DNA from: Chelydra serpentina
Taxonomy: Eukaryota; Chordata; Testudines; Chelydridae
Direction: 5' to 3'
Assembly (NCBI GenBank): GCA_037349315.1
Contig: JBAIAC010000021.1
Span: forward strand, 3,286,001-3,350,000
Length of the DNA: 64,000 nucleotides
Of this stretch, positions 29,160 to 40,699 are shown one piece after another. The notes under the pieces are model-generated. The model searched no databases, was not told the origin of the DNA, and worked only from the letters and a program-made list of their open reading frames with translations. The position numbers and the translations under genes are program-made. Position 1 is the first letter of the stretch, and each line of letters begins with the position of its first letter.

Positions 29160-29783
29160 AAGCTATAAATACGGATTCAAGGAAAGATCCTTCATCTCTG
29201 GACTGTTTGGACTCTTACAGGGAAGTGTATCAGATATAAAGCAGAGATCACCAGAGACAATCTGGGTACCCTGAAAGACTTTTGGGAAACTGGCAATTTA
29301 TTACATCACTGCCAGTTTGGAATTACAAACTGTGATTCACATGTGCATATATTTTACCTGCTTTAACCTCTCAATAACTCTCATTTCCTTTCCTTAGCTA
29401 ATAAACTTTTAGTTTACTGTAGGATTGGCTGCCAGTGTGGTCTTTGGTGTAAGATCTGGAGTACCAATTGACCTGGGATAAGTGACCGGTCTCTTGGGAC
29501 TGGGAGCAACCAGATGTGGTGTTATTTTTGGTTTAAGTGACCATTTATCACAAAGTCCAGGTTGTCAGGGTGGCAAGATAGACTGGAGTGTCTAAGGGGA
29601 CTCTCTGTGACTCTATGGTAAGACTGGTATAGTGATCCGGGGTACATATTTGTCCCTTGCTGGGCGAAATCTAATTATAGAACACACCATCAGTCTGGGG
29701 TGTCTGCCCTGTTTTCTGACAGTCTGCCCTGAGGTCAGCACTCACAGTTGTGAGCCACTCCAGACAATGTGACAGTGCTCACT
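29160..29783 (+). repeat. LTR-like fragment
   Basis: TAATAAACTTTTAGTTTACTG (polyadenylation-like signal near 29400) followed by an R/U5-like region and ending GACAATGTGACA. The 5' boundary is not resolved. No coding sequence is present. Confidence 0.4.
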
Positions 29784-29887
29784 GTGTTCTATGCTTTAAA
29801 CCCCCCCAGAAACTAATCAGAGCAGTGGTGTATGTAGTTGGGACTGATGTATCTGTGTATAGTTAGTAAACATGGCTATTTGGGACC

Positions 29888-30305
29888 TAGATTCATAGAT
29901 TCATAGATTCTAGGGCTGGAAGGGACCTCAAGAGGTCATCGAGTCCAGCCCCCTGCCCTCATGGCAGGACCAATTACTGTCTAGACCATCCCTGATAGAC
30001 ATTTATCTAACCTACTCTTAAATATCTCCAGAGATGGAGATTCCACAACCTCCCTGGGCAGTTTATTCCAGTGTTTAACCACCCTGACAGTTAGGAACTT
30101 TCTCCTAATGTCCAACCTAAACCTCCCTTGCTGCAGTTTAAGCCCATTGCTTCTTGTTCTATCCTCAGAGGCTAAGATGAACAAGTTTTCTCCCTCCTCC
30201 TTATGACACCCTTTTAGATACCTGAAGACCGCTATCATGTCCCCTCTCAGTCTTCTCTTTTCCAAACTAAACAAACCCAATTCCTTCAGCTCTGGATTCT
30301 TCATA
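29888..30305 (-). mobile_element. CR1 3' fragment
   Basis: Minus-strand CR1 3' end: ATTCATAGATTCATAGATTC and GCTGGAAGGGACCTCAAGAG near 29895-29935. A 107-codon frame (29981-30304) encodes [20 protein letters not shown] and [19 protein letters not shown], the C-terminal end of ORF2. Confidence 0.9.
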
Positions 30306-30339
30306 TTGTTATTGTGTAAAGATCAACTGACACAATAGA

Positions 30340-30640
30340 CAGTCGCTGCCCTATGACTGGTTTAGGTATTGGATGTAAGGGACCGGGGTGCAAGCAGTCT
30401 TGCCTAGCGGTCGCAGCTGGGCTGAGTTCTGCCCACTGCGGAATGAGTCCCCTGCCAGATCCCATAAACAAGAGTCAGGGTCAGAGTCAGACTGTGGCTG
30501 GAGACTACAGATCAGAGGTAGTACCAAGTTGGAATCGAGAGGCAGGAATCAGGGTCAAAGTCAGGCTGGAGTCAGAGACCAGGAGCCAAATCAAAGTCTG
30601 GCATTGCAGCAGGCCAAGATCTGTGTCGTTTCCCAAACAC
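30340..30640 (+). repeat. Degenerate GTCAGAGTCA-type repeats
   Basis: Irregular repeats of GGTCAGAGTCAG, AGGAATCAGGGTC and GGAGTCAGAGACCAGGAGCC; possibly part of an old LTR. No gene. Confidence 0.4.
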
Positions 30641-31260
30641 ATTCCTAGGGCAACTGTGATGGTGTACCCCATAAAGCTTTATGGGGAGATGCTTATAAAT
30701 GTATATATGTAACTAGAATATGTTTTATGCTACATATGCCATGTAACATATCTCTGTGAAAGTTATGATCTACTGAATCTATTCCTCCTGTTTGTATGCA
30801 TGTATCATTGTTGTAGTAGAAGTTATGAATATTGGTTGTATTTCGTGAGAAAGGAATGTGCAGGTTAAGTGCCCAATCAAAAAACACTTAACAGACAATG
30901 GAACTTGCAGACACCAATCCACATCTGAGCTCTGCCAGGAATGTGGCTTGGCTGAGAAGGAACTGAGTTGTGCATGGACATGTGACTTGTCCGTGTGACC
31001 CCCAACTCCATTTTGTAACTGGATGCTACACAGGCAGAGGGAGGGGTGTCCACCCAGAGGAGAAAGTCTATTTAAACCCCTGGGAAACCCCTCCATTTTC
31101 TCTTCAGCTGGCTAAAGAGAGAGACTCTCCACCCCCCAAGGACACACCTGAAAGAGATTGAACAAAGGACAAAGACATTAGGGGGGTGAGGGATTGCTGG
31201 ACCCAGGCTAGAAGGAAGATAGCCTGTTTACTCGACCTAGTGAGGTTTTTATCTGTACAC

Positions 31261-33405
31261 AGCAGACTTTGACTCCCTCAGGGAACTGATGGACAAGGTC
31301 CCCTGGGAGAATAATATGAGGGGGAAAGGAGTCGAGGAAAGCTGGCTGTATTTTAAAAAATCCTTATTGAGGTTGCAGGAACAAACCATCCCGATGTGTA
31401 GAAAGAAAAGTAAATATGGCAGGCGACCAGTTTGGCTTAACAGTGAAATCCTTGCTCGTCTTAAACACAAAAAAGCAGCTTACAAGAAGTGGAAGATTGG
31501 ACAAATGACTAGGGAGGAGTATAAAAATATTGTTCAGGCATGCAGGAGTGAAATTAGGAAGGCAAAATCACACTTGGAGTTGCAGCTAGCCAGAGATGTT
31601 AGGAGTAACAAGAAGGGTTTCTTCAGGTATGTAAGCAACAAGAAGAAAGTCAAGGAAAGTGTGGGCCCCTTGCTGAATGAGGGAGGGAACCTAGTGACAG
31701 AGGATGTGGAGAAAGCTAGTGTACTCAATGCTTTTTTTTGCCTCTGTCTTCACAGACAAGGTCAGCTCCCAGACAGCTGCACTCCGCAGCACGGTATGGG
31801 GAGGAGGTGACCAGCCCTCTGTGGAGAAAGAAGTAGTTCAGGACTATTTAGAAAAGCTGGACGAGCACAAGTCCATGGGGCCTGATGCACTGCATCCGAG
31901 GGTGCTAAAGGAGTTGGCTGATGTGATTGCAGAGCCATTGGCCATTATCTTTGACAAATCATGGCAATCGGGGGAGGTCCCGGATGACTGGAAAAAAGCT
32001 AATGTAGTGCCCATCTTTAAAAAAGGGAAGACGGAAGATCCGGGGAACTACAGGCCAGTCAGTCTCACCTCAGTCCCTGGAAAAATCATGGAACAGGTCC
32101 TCAAGGAATCAATTCTGAACCACTTAAAGGAGGGGAAAGTGATCAGGAACAGTCAGCATGGATTCACCAAGGGCAAGTCATGCCTGACTAACCTAATTGC
32201 CTTCTATGATGAGATAACTGGCTCTGTGGATGAGGGGAAAGCAGTGGATGTGCTATTTCTTGACTTTAGCAAAGCTTTTGATACAGTCTCCCACAGTGTT
32301 CTTGCCAGCAAGTTAAAGAAGTATGGGCTGGATGAATGGATGGTAAGGTGGATAGAAAACTGGCTGGATGGTCGCGCTCAACGGGTAGTGATCAATGGCT
32401 CCATGTCTAGTTGGCAGCCGGTATCAAGTGGAGTGCCCCAAGGGTCGGTGCTGGGGCTGGTTTTGTTCAATATCTTCATCAACGATCTGGAGGATGGTGT
32501 GGACTGCACCCTCAGCAAGTTTGCAGATGACACTAAACTGGGAGGAGTGGTTGATACGCTGGAGGGTAGGGACAGGATACAGAGGGACCTAGACAAATTA
32601 GAGGATTGGGCCAAAAGAAATATGATGAGGTTCAACAAGGACAAGTGCAGAGTCCTGCACTTAGGACGGAAGAATCCCATGCACTGCTACAGACTAGGGA
32701 CCGAATGGCTGGGCAGCAGTTCTGCAGAAAAGGACCTAGGGGTTACAGTGGATGAAAAGCTGAATATGAGTCAACAGTGTGCCCTTGTTGCCAAGGCTAA
32801 CGGCATCTTGGGCTGTATAAGTAGGGGCATTGCCAGCAGATCGAGGGACGTGATTATTCCCCTCTATTCGGCACTGGTGAGGCCTCATTTGGAGTACTGT
32901 GTCCAGTTTTGGGCCCCACACTACAAGAAGGATGTGAATAAATTGGAAAGAGTCCAGCGGAGAGCAACAAAAATGATTAGGGGGCTGGAGCACATGACTT
33001 ATGAGGAGAGGCTGAGGGAACTGGGATTGTTTAGCCTGCAGAAGAGAAGAGTGAGGGGGGATTTGATAGCTGCTTTCAACTACCTGAAAGGGGGTTCGAA
33101 AGAGGATGGATCTAGACTGTTCTCAGTGGTAGAAGATGACAGAACAAGGAGTAATGGTCTCAAGTTGCAGAGGGGGAGGTTTAGGTTGGATATTAGGAAA
33201 AATATTTTCACTAGTAGGGTGGTGAAGCACTGGAATGGGTTACCTAGGGAGGTGGTGGAATCTCCTTCCTTAGAGGTTTTTAAGGTCAGGCTTGACAAAG
33301 CCCTGGCTGGGATGATTTAGTTGGGGTTGGTCCTGCTTTGAGCAGGGGGTTGGACTAGATGACCTCCTGAGGTCCCTTCCAACCCTGAGATTCTACGATT
33401 CTATG
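31261..33405 (+). mobile_element. Young CR1 LINE in the solo LTR
   Basis: Plus-strand, 5'-truncated CR1 starting GCAGACTTTGACTCCCTCAG and ending in the CR1 tail with ATTCTACGATTCTATGAT. It is the best preserved of the three young copies. Confidence 0.93.
31289..33320 (+). pseudogene. CR1 ORF2, one frameshift
   Basis: Two overlapping frames (31289-31810 and 31704-33320, the latter 538 codons). A run of eight T near 31731-31738, one longer than in 13684-13690, causes the single frameshift. The reverse transcriptase holds [54 protein letters not shown] and [11 protein letters not shown] with the F-A-D-D box at 32520-32531. The C-terminal part runs from [18 protein letters not shown] to the end. 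The N-terminal endonuclease is missing. Confidence 0.92.
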
Positions 33406-33622
33406 ATTAGACATAGAACTGCGTGTTCTATTTTATTTTATTTAGTAATTCACTTTGTTCTCTCTGTCACTACTTGGAGTCACTTAAATCCTACTTTCTG
33501 TACTTATTAAAATCACTTTTTACTTATTAAATTACCTGGAGTGCAAGTTGTTACCTAGGGAGGCAAACAGCTGTGCATATCTTTCTATCTTTGAAATAGA
33601 AGGTGAACTATTTATGAGTTTG

Positions 33623-33645
33623 CCCTGTATAAGCTTTATACAGGG
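33623..33645. other. Perfect hairpin in the solo LTR
   Basis: CCCTGTATAA and TTATACAGGG form a 10-bp stem around a GCT loop. It lies within the LTR, downstream of a polyadenylation-like ATTAAA near 33508. Confidence 0.85.
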
Positions 33646-33915
33646 TAAAACTGATTTATTAAGGGTGTGATCCTCTTTGGGAGTTGGGCACCTGGGTGTC
33701 AAAGGCAAGAGCACTTCCAGGAGCCTTACAGTTGTGAGTGGACTTGGTTTGGATCTGGGTCTGTGTTTGCAGCAGATCAGTGGAATCTGGCTCAAAACAG
33801 ACAGGATTCGGGAGTCCCAAGCTGGAAAAGGCCTGGAAGCAGGGGCAGAAGTAGCCTTGGCACACCAGGTGGCAGCACCAAGGAGGTCTCTGTGATCCCA
33901 ACCCGTCACAGCAAC

Positions 33916-34517
33916 ACCTGGGGTTAATAGGGGCACTTGGCCAAACAGAGGGCTGCAGGGTACTGTCATTCTAGCTCTTGCGGGTGGTACTTCCTGTGGC
34001 ACCTACTCTCCACAATGCTCCCTGGCTGTGTCTGTGCATGGCCTGGGTTCTAGTCCCCAGGCCCTTACATTAGGGAACTATTAGAGCAGCAGGTTTGTCA
34101 CACTGCAGAAAAAGTCGTAGATACCAGGATTTCTAAGTTTGTCCATGATTTCCTGAAGGTGAGTCACTGGCTCAGCGCTGAAGGGAGCATGTGATGGGGA
34201 GGCAGCAGGACCAAACCTGAGCAAATGGTGCTGCAACCACATGCATTAGATCACAACACCCAGAGTGGGGAGCTGGGGACCAGCCACACACAGAGCTGCC
34301 TGTGTCTGGACTAAGCGCAGGGCAGACTTGCCCCCTCCCCAAGTTGAAATTAGGGTTGTGGTGCTGGGGCAAAGGGAGATGCTATGGGTGGTCAATGCAC
34401 CCTCATTTGTCAGGCCATTATCTATTCAAATTCATGGAGCAGACACTAAACCTATGAATTTTATGATATTTACCATGACTGCTCTGTGATTTTTTATTTT
34501 AAAAATGCCATGACATA
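33916..34517. other. No gene seen
   Basis: Unrecognised intronic DNA between the solo LTR and the SINE. No compatible exon. Confidence 0.4.
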
Positions 34518-34702
34518 TGGGGGGAGGAATAGCTCAGTGGTTTGTGCATTGGCCTGCTAAACCCAGGGTTGTGAGTTCAATCCTTGAGGGGGACATTTAG
34601 GGATCTGGGGCAAAAATTGGGGATTGGTCCTGCTTTGAGCAGGGGGTTGGACTAGATGACTTCCTAAGGTCCCTTCCAACCCTGATATTCTATGATTCTA
34701 TG
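34518..34702 (+). repeat. tRNA-derived SINE with CR1 tail
   Basis: Head: GGAGGAATAGCTCAGTGGTT (box A) and GGTTGTGAGTTCAATCCTTG (box B). Tail: GGTCCTGCTTTGAGCAGGGG through CTATGATTCTATGA, matching the 3' end of the young CR1s. This is the tortoise-type SINE/LINE partnership. Confidence 0.92.
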
Positions 34703-35149
34703 ATATCGGCTGCCCTGATCATGATGAATGATGCCCTGAACGATGAATGAGATTTTGCCAAATTTAAAGCCTTTTATGGAAGCAGCTTGTTTAAGAATAG
34801 ACTCTGGAAATTAGGTCCAAAGCTGGTAGAGATGATTCTGGTGGCAACCCAATCCAGCTCCCATTAAAGCTGATGGAAATCCTTCCATCTCAACAAGAGT
34901 TAAATTGGGCCGTTAGGATCTCATCCAAAGCCCATGAAGTCAATGGAAAGACTCTATAACTCCAGTGGGCTTTGGAGCAGGCCCCAAGGCTGGAGAGGGA
35001 AAGAGCAGCAAAAGTAACGCTCAGCTTTTAATGATTCTCTGATCATTGTCAATGCACCACGTGGAGGTAGAGCTACCTCCAGAGAGGTTCAGTGGGGGCC
35101 TCTCCAGCTATTGTGGAGCTGCCGTGAGAGATGGGCACTGCTCACTTAC
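34703..35149. other. No gene seen
   Basis: Intronic sequence with old repeat motifs such as GAAGTCAATGG. Only the donor of exon 35150-35415 borders it. Confidence 0.4.
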
Positions 35150-35415
35150 CTTTATCTCATCAAAGTCAGTTTCGTGATCATTTATTTTTCGCTCTGCATC
35201 ACCAATGTTGCTGGTTTGGAAGCACTCCTTGTAGCAGGCAAGCTTCCTTTCCACATCACTGAGGTCCTTCCGCTGAGAAAGGTCTTGATGTAGCTCATTT
35301 TCCAGGAATTGCAGGATAGACTCACTAGCATTCTCTTTGGACTTTCCTCTTGCTAAAAAGTCAAACCAGGACTTTTCTGGAGACTGACAGATGTCATCAA
35401 ATTGGGTCCACACTC
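35150..35415 (-). CDS. RNF213: RNF213-like gene, exon (end of CBM20-like domain, start of N-arm)
   Basis: A 266-nt minus-strand exon between TTCTCACTAG|GAG and ATAAAG|GTAAGT, a near-consensus donor. It starts with two nucleotides and carries 88 codons. It begins VWTQFDDICQSPEKSW, corresponding to the D-W-H-Q-Y-x-D-I motif that closes the RNF213 CBM20-like domain, and continues into charged helical sequence (ENASESILQFLENELHQDLS) expected of the N-arm or stalk. It ends in phase 0, matching the exon at 28067-28287. This is one of the best-supported exons in the window. Confidence 0.8.
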
Positions 35416-35570
35416 CTAGTGAGAAATAAACATTTATACCCCTTCAAATAAATGCTTGTAAACTTTCAAACTTGAAAGGGGGCAGACTGTGGGAGCAAGC
35501 TGTCCACAATCGTCACAGAGTTAATGTTTTCATTTGCCATTTTATAGTCCTGCTTCTGCCATTCATTTAA

Positions 35571-36115
35571 TAGATTCCAAGGCCAGCAGGGCCCTTTGTG
35601 CCCATCCAGCCCAGCCTCCAGCCTAACCCCGGCCAGAGAATCTCCCCCAGTGATTCCTGCCTCCAGCCCAGTAACTCCTGGCTAGAGCGGAGCTTGGAGA
35701 AAGGGACGCCCCATCTCCACTGACAGACTCCCAGTGACACAGAATCCATCCCGTCGTAGGGGAGCTGATCCAAAGGCTAATTCTTTTCCCTGGTAAACAC
35801 TGGCTCCTTATTCCCACACTGAATTAGTCTCCCTTCAGCTCCCAGCCATTGGCTCTTGCTCTGCCTTTGTGAGCTTAAACTGCCCTCTCCTCTCAGAAAT
35901 CTCTTCCCCACGTAGGCGCTTGTAGACCAGGATCATGTCACTTCTTAATCTTCTCTTGGATAAACAAAATAGATCAAGCTCCTTCAATCTCTCACTCTAA
36001 GACAGGTTTTCCAACACTTCGGATTGTTTTCGTAGCTTTTCTCTGAGCCCTCTCCAATTGGTCAAAGTCACCAGACACCAGAACTGGACAAGGTGGATAC
36101 TCAGATTAGAGCCTG
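35571..36115 (-). mobile_element. CR1 fragment
   Basis: Minus-strand CR1: TAGATTCCAAGGCCAGCAGG, GGCCAGAGAATCTCCCCCAG, and AGATCAAGCTCCTTCAATCT. It starts about 150 bp upstream of exon 35150-35415. Confidence 0.85.
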
Positions 36116-36119
36116 AATC

Positions 36120-36252
36120 TAGAGATGGCCAGGCCAGAGTTCCAGCTCCTTCCCATGTCCCCGCTCGCATTATGGCACTAACACAAAGGAGGGGGTAAGC
36201 TGCAGCTCGTGAAGGTTTGCAGCTGCGCCGATGTAGCTCTTCTAGTGTAGAC
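36120..36252. mobile_element. Harbinger-type MITE 3' remnant
   Basis: Ends TCTTCTAGTGTAGACCGGCCC, the family terminus. Upstream sequence is too diverged to place the other end. Confidence 0.5.
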
Positions 36253-36340
36253 CGGCCCATAGATTCATAGATTCCAAGGCCAAAAGGGACCACTGTGATC
36301 ATCTAGTCTGACTTCCTGTCAGACAAGCCAGAGAACAGCC
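36253..36340 (-). mobile_element. CR1 3' tip
   Basis: CATAGATTCATAGATTCCAA and GGGACCACTGTGATCATCTA on the plus strand are the complement of the CR1 3' end. Confidence 0.8.
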
Positions 36341-36514
36341 CCAAAATAATTCCTAGGGCATATATTTTAGAAAAACCACTTACCCAAAGAACTGGGCACA
36401 TCCCACATGCCCCAGCAATCTCTGGAAGGTACTTTGCCTCCCCAAACCAAAATGTTTCCCGGAGCTCTCCTAATTATGGGCTACATCTAAATGGAACCGT
36501 ATCATTCATTACTT

Positions 36515-36725
36515 ATTGGGCTGCTCAAAAAAGTTTCCACCTAAATTTATTTTCAATGTGAAACTGACTAGTCAACCAAACAACGAATTGCACTGAAAAT
36601 GTCTTAGCTCCTTGATTTTTTAATTTATTTTCATTGGAAAACTCAAACCCTGAAAACTGAACATTTATGGCTGAAAACCCCATTTTTTTCCCTTGAGACA
36701 AAAGCCCCATTTTCCAACCAGCTCT
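36515..36725. repeat. AT-rich foldback repeat
   Basis: Begins TTGGGCTGCTCAAAAAAGTT and ends CATTTTCCAACCAGCTCTAA, the family termini in degraded form. Confidence 0.55.
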
Positions 36726-36915
36726 AATTATTTATATTGTAGAAGCATCTGAGAGCTCCAGTCATGGATCAGCATCCCACTGCATCAGGCACTGTACATC
36801 ACTTATTGGGTGTATTATGGTAGTGCCTAGGAGCCCCAGTCATGGACCAGGACCCCATTGTGCTAGGCGCTGTACAAACAAACACAGTCCCTGCCCCAAG
36901 AGCTCACAGTCTAAG
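36726..36915 (-). repeat. MIR-like SINE tail fragments, two
   Basis: Two successive complements of the amniote MIR-type tail: GAGAGCTCCAGTCATGGATC and GTGCCTAGGAGCCCCAGTCA, then GTGCTAGGCGCTGTACAAAC. Confidence 0.7.
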
Positions 36916-37147
36916 TAACACCCAACAGTCACCATGGAGATTCTGTGCTAGAACACTCACTGCACAAACTGGCAAGCTGCCCACCTTTTCCATTTATTCC
37001 GCCTGATTCTCATGCTGCTGTAAATAAAGAAATGACTCCACTGAAGTCAATGACATTACACTCAGACTCACTTGTACTTATACTTGGAGAGCCTGCAAGC
37101 CTGGACCTTCCGTCATCATTTTCCACAGTGCAAAATGTGATTCTTAC

Positions 37148-37368
37148 CTCCTGCTTTGATGGCTGATTCGGGCACAGCTAGAACTCGATGGGACACAGCC
37201 TTTTCATTTTTTTGCACTGTTTTAGAAATATGCTCTAGTTGAAATTTTCTTGGATCACCGTAGGTATCAATAATCCCATATTTATAATAGATGGGTTGTC
37301 TGCTTTGTAGATCCAAAACAGGAATTTTTGCTTGGCCTAAGATAAGGAACCCGTACTTATTCTTGAAC
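37148..37368 (-). CDS. RNF213: RNF213-like gene, exon with CBM20-like core
   Basis: A 221-nt minus-strand exon. The acceptor is AATTTCCTAG|GTTC and the donor GGAG|GTAAGA. It has one nucleotide, 73 codons and one nucleotide. It encodes the core of the carbohydrate-binding-module-20-like domain: a KYGFLILGQAKIPVLDL strand pair, then a PIYYKYGIID motif that corresponds to the conserved P-Y-K-Y-V-I-Y of RNF213, then SHRVLAVPESAIKAGG matching the strand before the W-x-Q-x-D-D motif. In human RNF213 this domain lies ahead of the dynein-like AAA+ core. Phases fit both neighbours. Confidence 0.8.
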
Positions 37369-37399
37369 CTAGGAAATTAAAACAAAACAGAAGAGTTGG

Positions 37400-37590
37400 C
37401 TGTTTATTTTAAATCATAAAGAGTTTATTTTAAATCTAATAAATAATAGTAAATATATTCGATATTAAATAGATTTTAATTATATAATGTTAATTAATAC
37501 ATTAAATATTAAATAAAATATTTTAAATCAAAGAAAATAAATTTAAGTTTATTTTGAATAAAGAGTTTATTTTAAATCAAAGTCAATAGC
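37400..37590 (+). repeat. AT-rich degenerate tandem repeat
   Basis: TAAAGAGTTTATTTTAAATC recurs at about 37418 and 37560, with TATTTAATATTA-type filler between. It lies just outside the acceptor of exon 37148-37368. Confidence 0.7.
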
Positions 37591-37679
37591 AACCTCCCAT
37601 TGACCTTGATGGGCTCATGATCAAAGCCAAATAAGGCCTTGATTCTTCAGTGAGGTCAGTGCCACAAGACCAGAGTTAC

Positions 37680-38060
37680 CAGCACTCAGAATTTATTGCA
37701 AGCTACGAATCTCAGCTCTCATTAAAACAAAAAGTAGGTTCTATCCCTCGTGATTGCAGAGAAAAGCTTGAACATGTGACCTGTAAAGGCTGAGAAACCA
37801 GAAGATAAATAAAATGAACCTATGACATTTATTTTGTAAAAATCTCATGAGTTTTAAGTCATGATATTAGCTGCGAACCTCAGCTTTTTTTTTTAAAGTA
37901 AGTTTCTAGCCCTCACAGTTGCTGAGAAAATCTTGACAACGTTGATGCTAAATGCTCCACCTATTGGACGCCCGGGAAGCCAACAGAAAGAACTCCAGAT
38001 TTTACATTTTTTTAAATCTCATGACCTTTAAGCCAATTTCCAGATTTGGGGGGCCTTGTA
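37680..38060 (+). repeat. Two-copy degenerate tandem repeat, about 170-bp unit
   Basis: AATCTCAGCTCTCATTAAAA / CTATCCCTCGTGATTGCAGA resembles AACCTCAGCTTTTTTTTTTA / CTAGCCCTCACAGTTGCTGA further on. Both units end with an AAATCTCATGA(G/C) motif. Confidence 0.55.
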
Positions 38061-38169
38061 GGAACTATGGTTTTAAGTTAAGTTGGGATATTAGCATAAG
38101 CAATGGGCCCAAAGTATGTGACCAAAAAGAAGGAGATAATGAGAAAGAAGAATTGTTGTGTTAAACTTG

Positions 38170-38790
38170 CAGTGACCCTTTGAAATACCAGTATTATCTT
38201 ATTTAAGGTTTGGGCTGAAGTAATAGAAATAAAACATGGTTACTTGAGTACCAGGTGCAATAGATAATTGGCTACATAAGTGTGTTTTATGTATTATAAA
38301 AAAACCCTGCTTCATCTGGCCTTAGCTAAGGTCAGATAATGGGCAATGACATCACTTGTTTGTTAAAGTGTATAAAAAGGTAAACACTTGATGGGCTCGT
38401 TGCTGATACCTGCCTGACCAAGGTGGAGATGACCAGTATGGGTCTAAGCACTGCTAGGCTTAGCCCATTTGTAAGTATCTTGTTCAAATGCTTGTAAATG
38501 GTTTGTTACTATCTGGATGTAGTCGTTTTCTTATTATTTAGGCTTTTAAGACCTGTTTAGAGCAACTGTATAAGTACCGTTTGGAATTTGGATTTATTTA
38601 ATAGAGGAATTTATGGTTAAATTAGTATCATGGTATCACCCTGCATAAATAATAATACTCGTGATTTTTTAAAGCTTGGTGATACTGCAAGACTGAGGCC
38701 TAACTCACTAAACTTTGTAATGAAAAAGACACACCCTGATTGTTCTCTTGGTTAAACCAGTGTTACTCCATTAACTTAAATGGGCATCTC
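38170..38790 (+). repeat. Possible solo LTR with TATA box
   Basis: A TATAAAAAGG box at about 38370 is followed by about 300 bp and AATAAT/ATAAATAA signals near 38646. Boundaries and target duplication are not resolved, so this is tentative. Confidence 0.3.
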
Positions 38791-39560
38791 TGGATATGCA
38801 CCAGTGTGGGCTGAGAGCAGGGTTTGCATCTGGAATGTTCAGCACTAAGAGCCTCTACCCCTTGAGATAAAGGACTCCGGGCCAGATTCTTACATGTATT
38901 TAGGCGCCTGATGGTGCAGATTTTCAAAGTCCCACTAGGTGCCTGTCTGGACCGTTAGGGCCAGATTCTAAGAGGTACCTAAGTCCTGCTCTCCATGCAG
39001 AAATTGCATGAGCTGAACTGAAGTGTGTTATCTAGTGACAACCCACTGCCATGCTTCTGTGTTTCAGAACACACGGGAAAGCGGCAGAGCAGGCTGAAGG
39101 GACTGGTGATCAGAGTGCACTTGGAGGGGAAAAATGTCAGACAAGAACCTGGGAGAAAGGAGATGTGACCACTGAGCCAGCCCCCCCACTCCTTAGAAAA
39201 CGGAACAAGCAAAAGAACTTTCAGATGGTCAAAAATTCACTATTTGAAACCTTGTGACAAATATTGAGGCCCAGTCCCCACTGTATGCCGCGTGGATGGC
39301 TGCTCTGAGGGAGTCCCTGATCCCAAGGCCAGTTTTATGCCAACCCTGGCGGTGTTTAGAGCAACCTGGGTAATTCCTTTATTTCTCATCTTTTACTTCG
39401 GCCTTTTCCTACCTGCTGCTGATATTTCTTTTTCGTGTGGTCTCCCTCTCACACTGGAGGTGGATGTTTGGCACTTATGCCAAAATCTTCCTTATCAACC
39501 GGGTGCAATGTGTCTGAGATATAGTGCTCAGGGGTCAAGCTGTTAGAAGTATGCCACACA
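38791..39560. other. No gene seen
   Basis: Unrecognised intronic DNA, about 770 bp. Short frames lack splice signals in phase. Confidence 0.4.
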
Positions 39561-39740
39561 AATTCATAGATGTCAAGGTCCATTGTGCCCATCAGCCTGG
39601 CTTCCTGCTTAACCCAGGCCAGAGAATCTCACCCAGCGATTCCTGCTTCCAGGCCAAAAACTTCTGGGTGAGCTAAGGGAAGCCTTGAGAAAGAGACCCC
39701 CCCCAGTGATGGAGAATCCACCTCACCCCTAGATAATTGC
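39561..39740 (-). mobile_element. CR1 fragment
   Basis: AAATTCATAGATGTCAAGGT, CATTGTGCCCATCAGCCTGG and CAGAGAATCTCACCCAGCGA are minus-strand CR1 3' sequence. Confidence 0.8.
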
Positions 39741-40150
39741 ATCAATTTCCCTCAAAGCGTTATATTTCCTGGAGTCTGGCTTGCCCAACAGGTTTGACAT
39801 GTCACCTTGATTAACCCCCTCCAGGCCAAAGTTGTCAGACACGGTCTCTGACTGTGAGTGCCTCAGTTTGGAGGGAAGCAGGGCTGATTTGAGGCACCTT
39901 GGGCCTGATTTACAGGAGTACAAGCACCTGCAGCCCCCACTGATGGTAATTAGGGCTGTAGGTGTGCAGCCCCTCTGAATATCTGGGCCTACGGGCCTCA
40001 GGCTAAGCCCACCCCACAGCAACTGAGGCACTCGCGCTCCAGGGTCACTTTGGAAAATGTTGGCTTCAGATCAGTGGATTATATAGAGACCAGATCCTCA
40101 GCCCCCGTCTCCTTCCTGCTGTATAATCGCTGGTGAGCGAGTGTTACAGA
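39741..40150. other. No gene seen
   Basis: Unrecognised sequence. Contains no exon in the required phase. Confidence 0.4.
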
Positions 40151-40151
40151 C

Positions 40152-40695
40152 AGGGTTACCAACCTTCTAATCCCTGAAAATCAAACACCCCTGCCCCCGA
40201 GGGCCCAGTCCCTGCCCTGCCTCTTCCTCTGAGGCCCCGTCCCTGCCCTGCCTGTCCCCCACCCCATTGCTTGCTCTCCACCCTCATCCCCGTTGCTCGC
40301 TTCCCCATCCCGGGACTCACCTGCCACCTGCAGAGCCAGGCTGGGAGGAGCTGACACAGAGCCTGCCCAATCAGGAACCAGCGGGGCACAGCAGGAATCC
40401 GTCCCCAGAGCGAGAGGCCGGGGTGGGGAAATCGAGGCGCGGGGGCAGCCAGGTTGCACACACAACCAGTTCTCTCTGTCGGGCCGGGGGGTGGGAAGAG
40501 CAGCAGCTGCTGGTGCCTGGAGGAGCAGTTCTGCTTAGCACTCAGTGCTGTTCTTCCCACTCCCCGGTGGCAGAGGACGGTTACTGCAGGTAACTGGCAT
40601 GTTAGCGTCTGAGCAGCTGTGCTGACCCTACTCTGCCAGTCTCCCTCTTCGACCCGACATTCCGGTCAAAAACTGGACACCTGGCAACCCTAGTT
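40152..40695. mobile_element. hAT-like non-autonomous element
   Basis: Termini CAGGGTTACCAACCTTCT and ACACCTGGCAACCCTAG are inverted repeats of the TAGGGTTACCAG type also seen in 17460-17581. The interior is GC-rich, with a bend of CCCTGCCCTGCC repeats. No clear 8-bp duplication. Confidence 0.6.
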
Positions 40696-40699
40696 AGTC

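Larger units (their letters stand above)
30655..33910 (+). mobile_element. Solo LTR (endogenous-retrovirus type) split by CR1, target duplication GCAAC
   Basis: Starts TGTGATGGTGTACCCC and ends CCCGTCACA, with GCAAC at 30650-30654 and 33911-33915. LTR sequence lies at 30655-31260 and 33406-33910 (about 1.1 kb in all). No internal retroviral gene remains. A short perfect hairpin is at 33623-33645. Confidence 0.88.

Noticed and set aside
34518..34600. Functional tRNA gene
   Set aside because: Box A and B are present, but the sequence cannot fold into a complete cloverleaf and continues into a CR1-like tail, so it is a SINE head.
38170..38790. Host promoter with TATA box
   Set aside because: It lies inside an intron of the host gene on the opposite strand with no downstream open frame. 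An LTR is more likely, but boundaries are unresolved.
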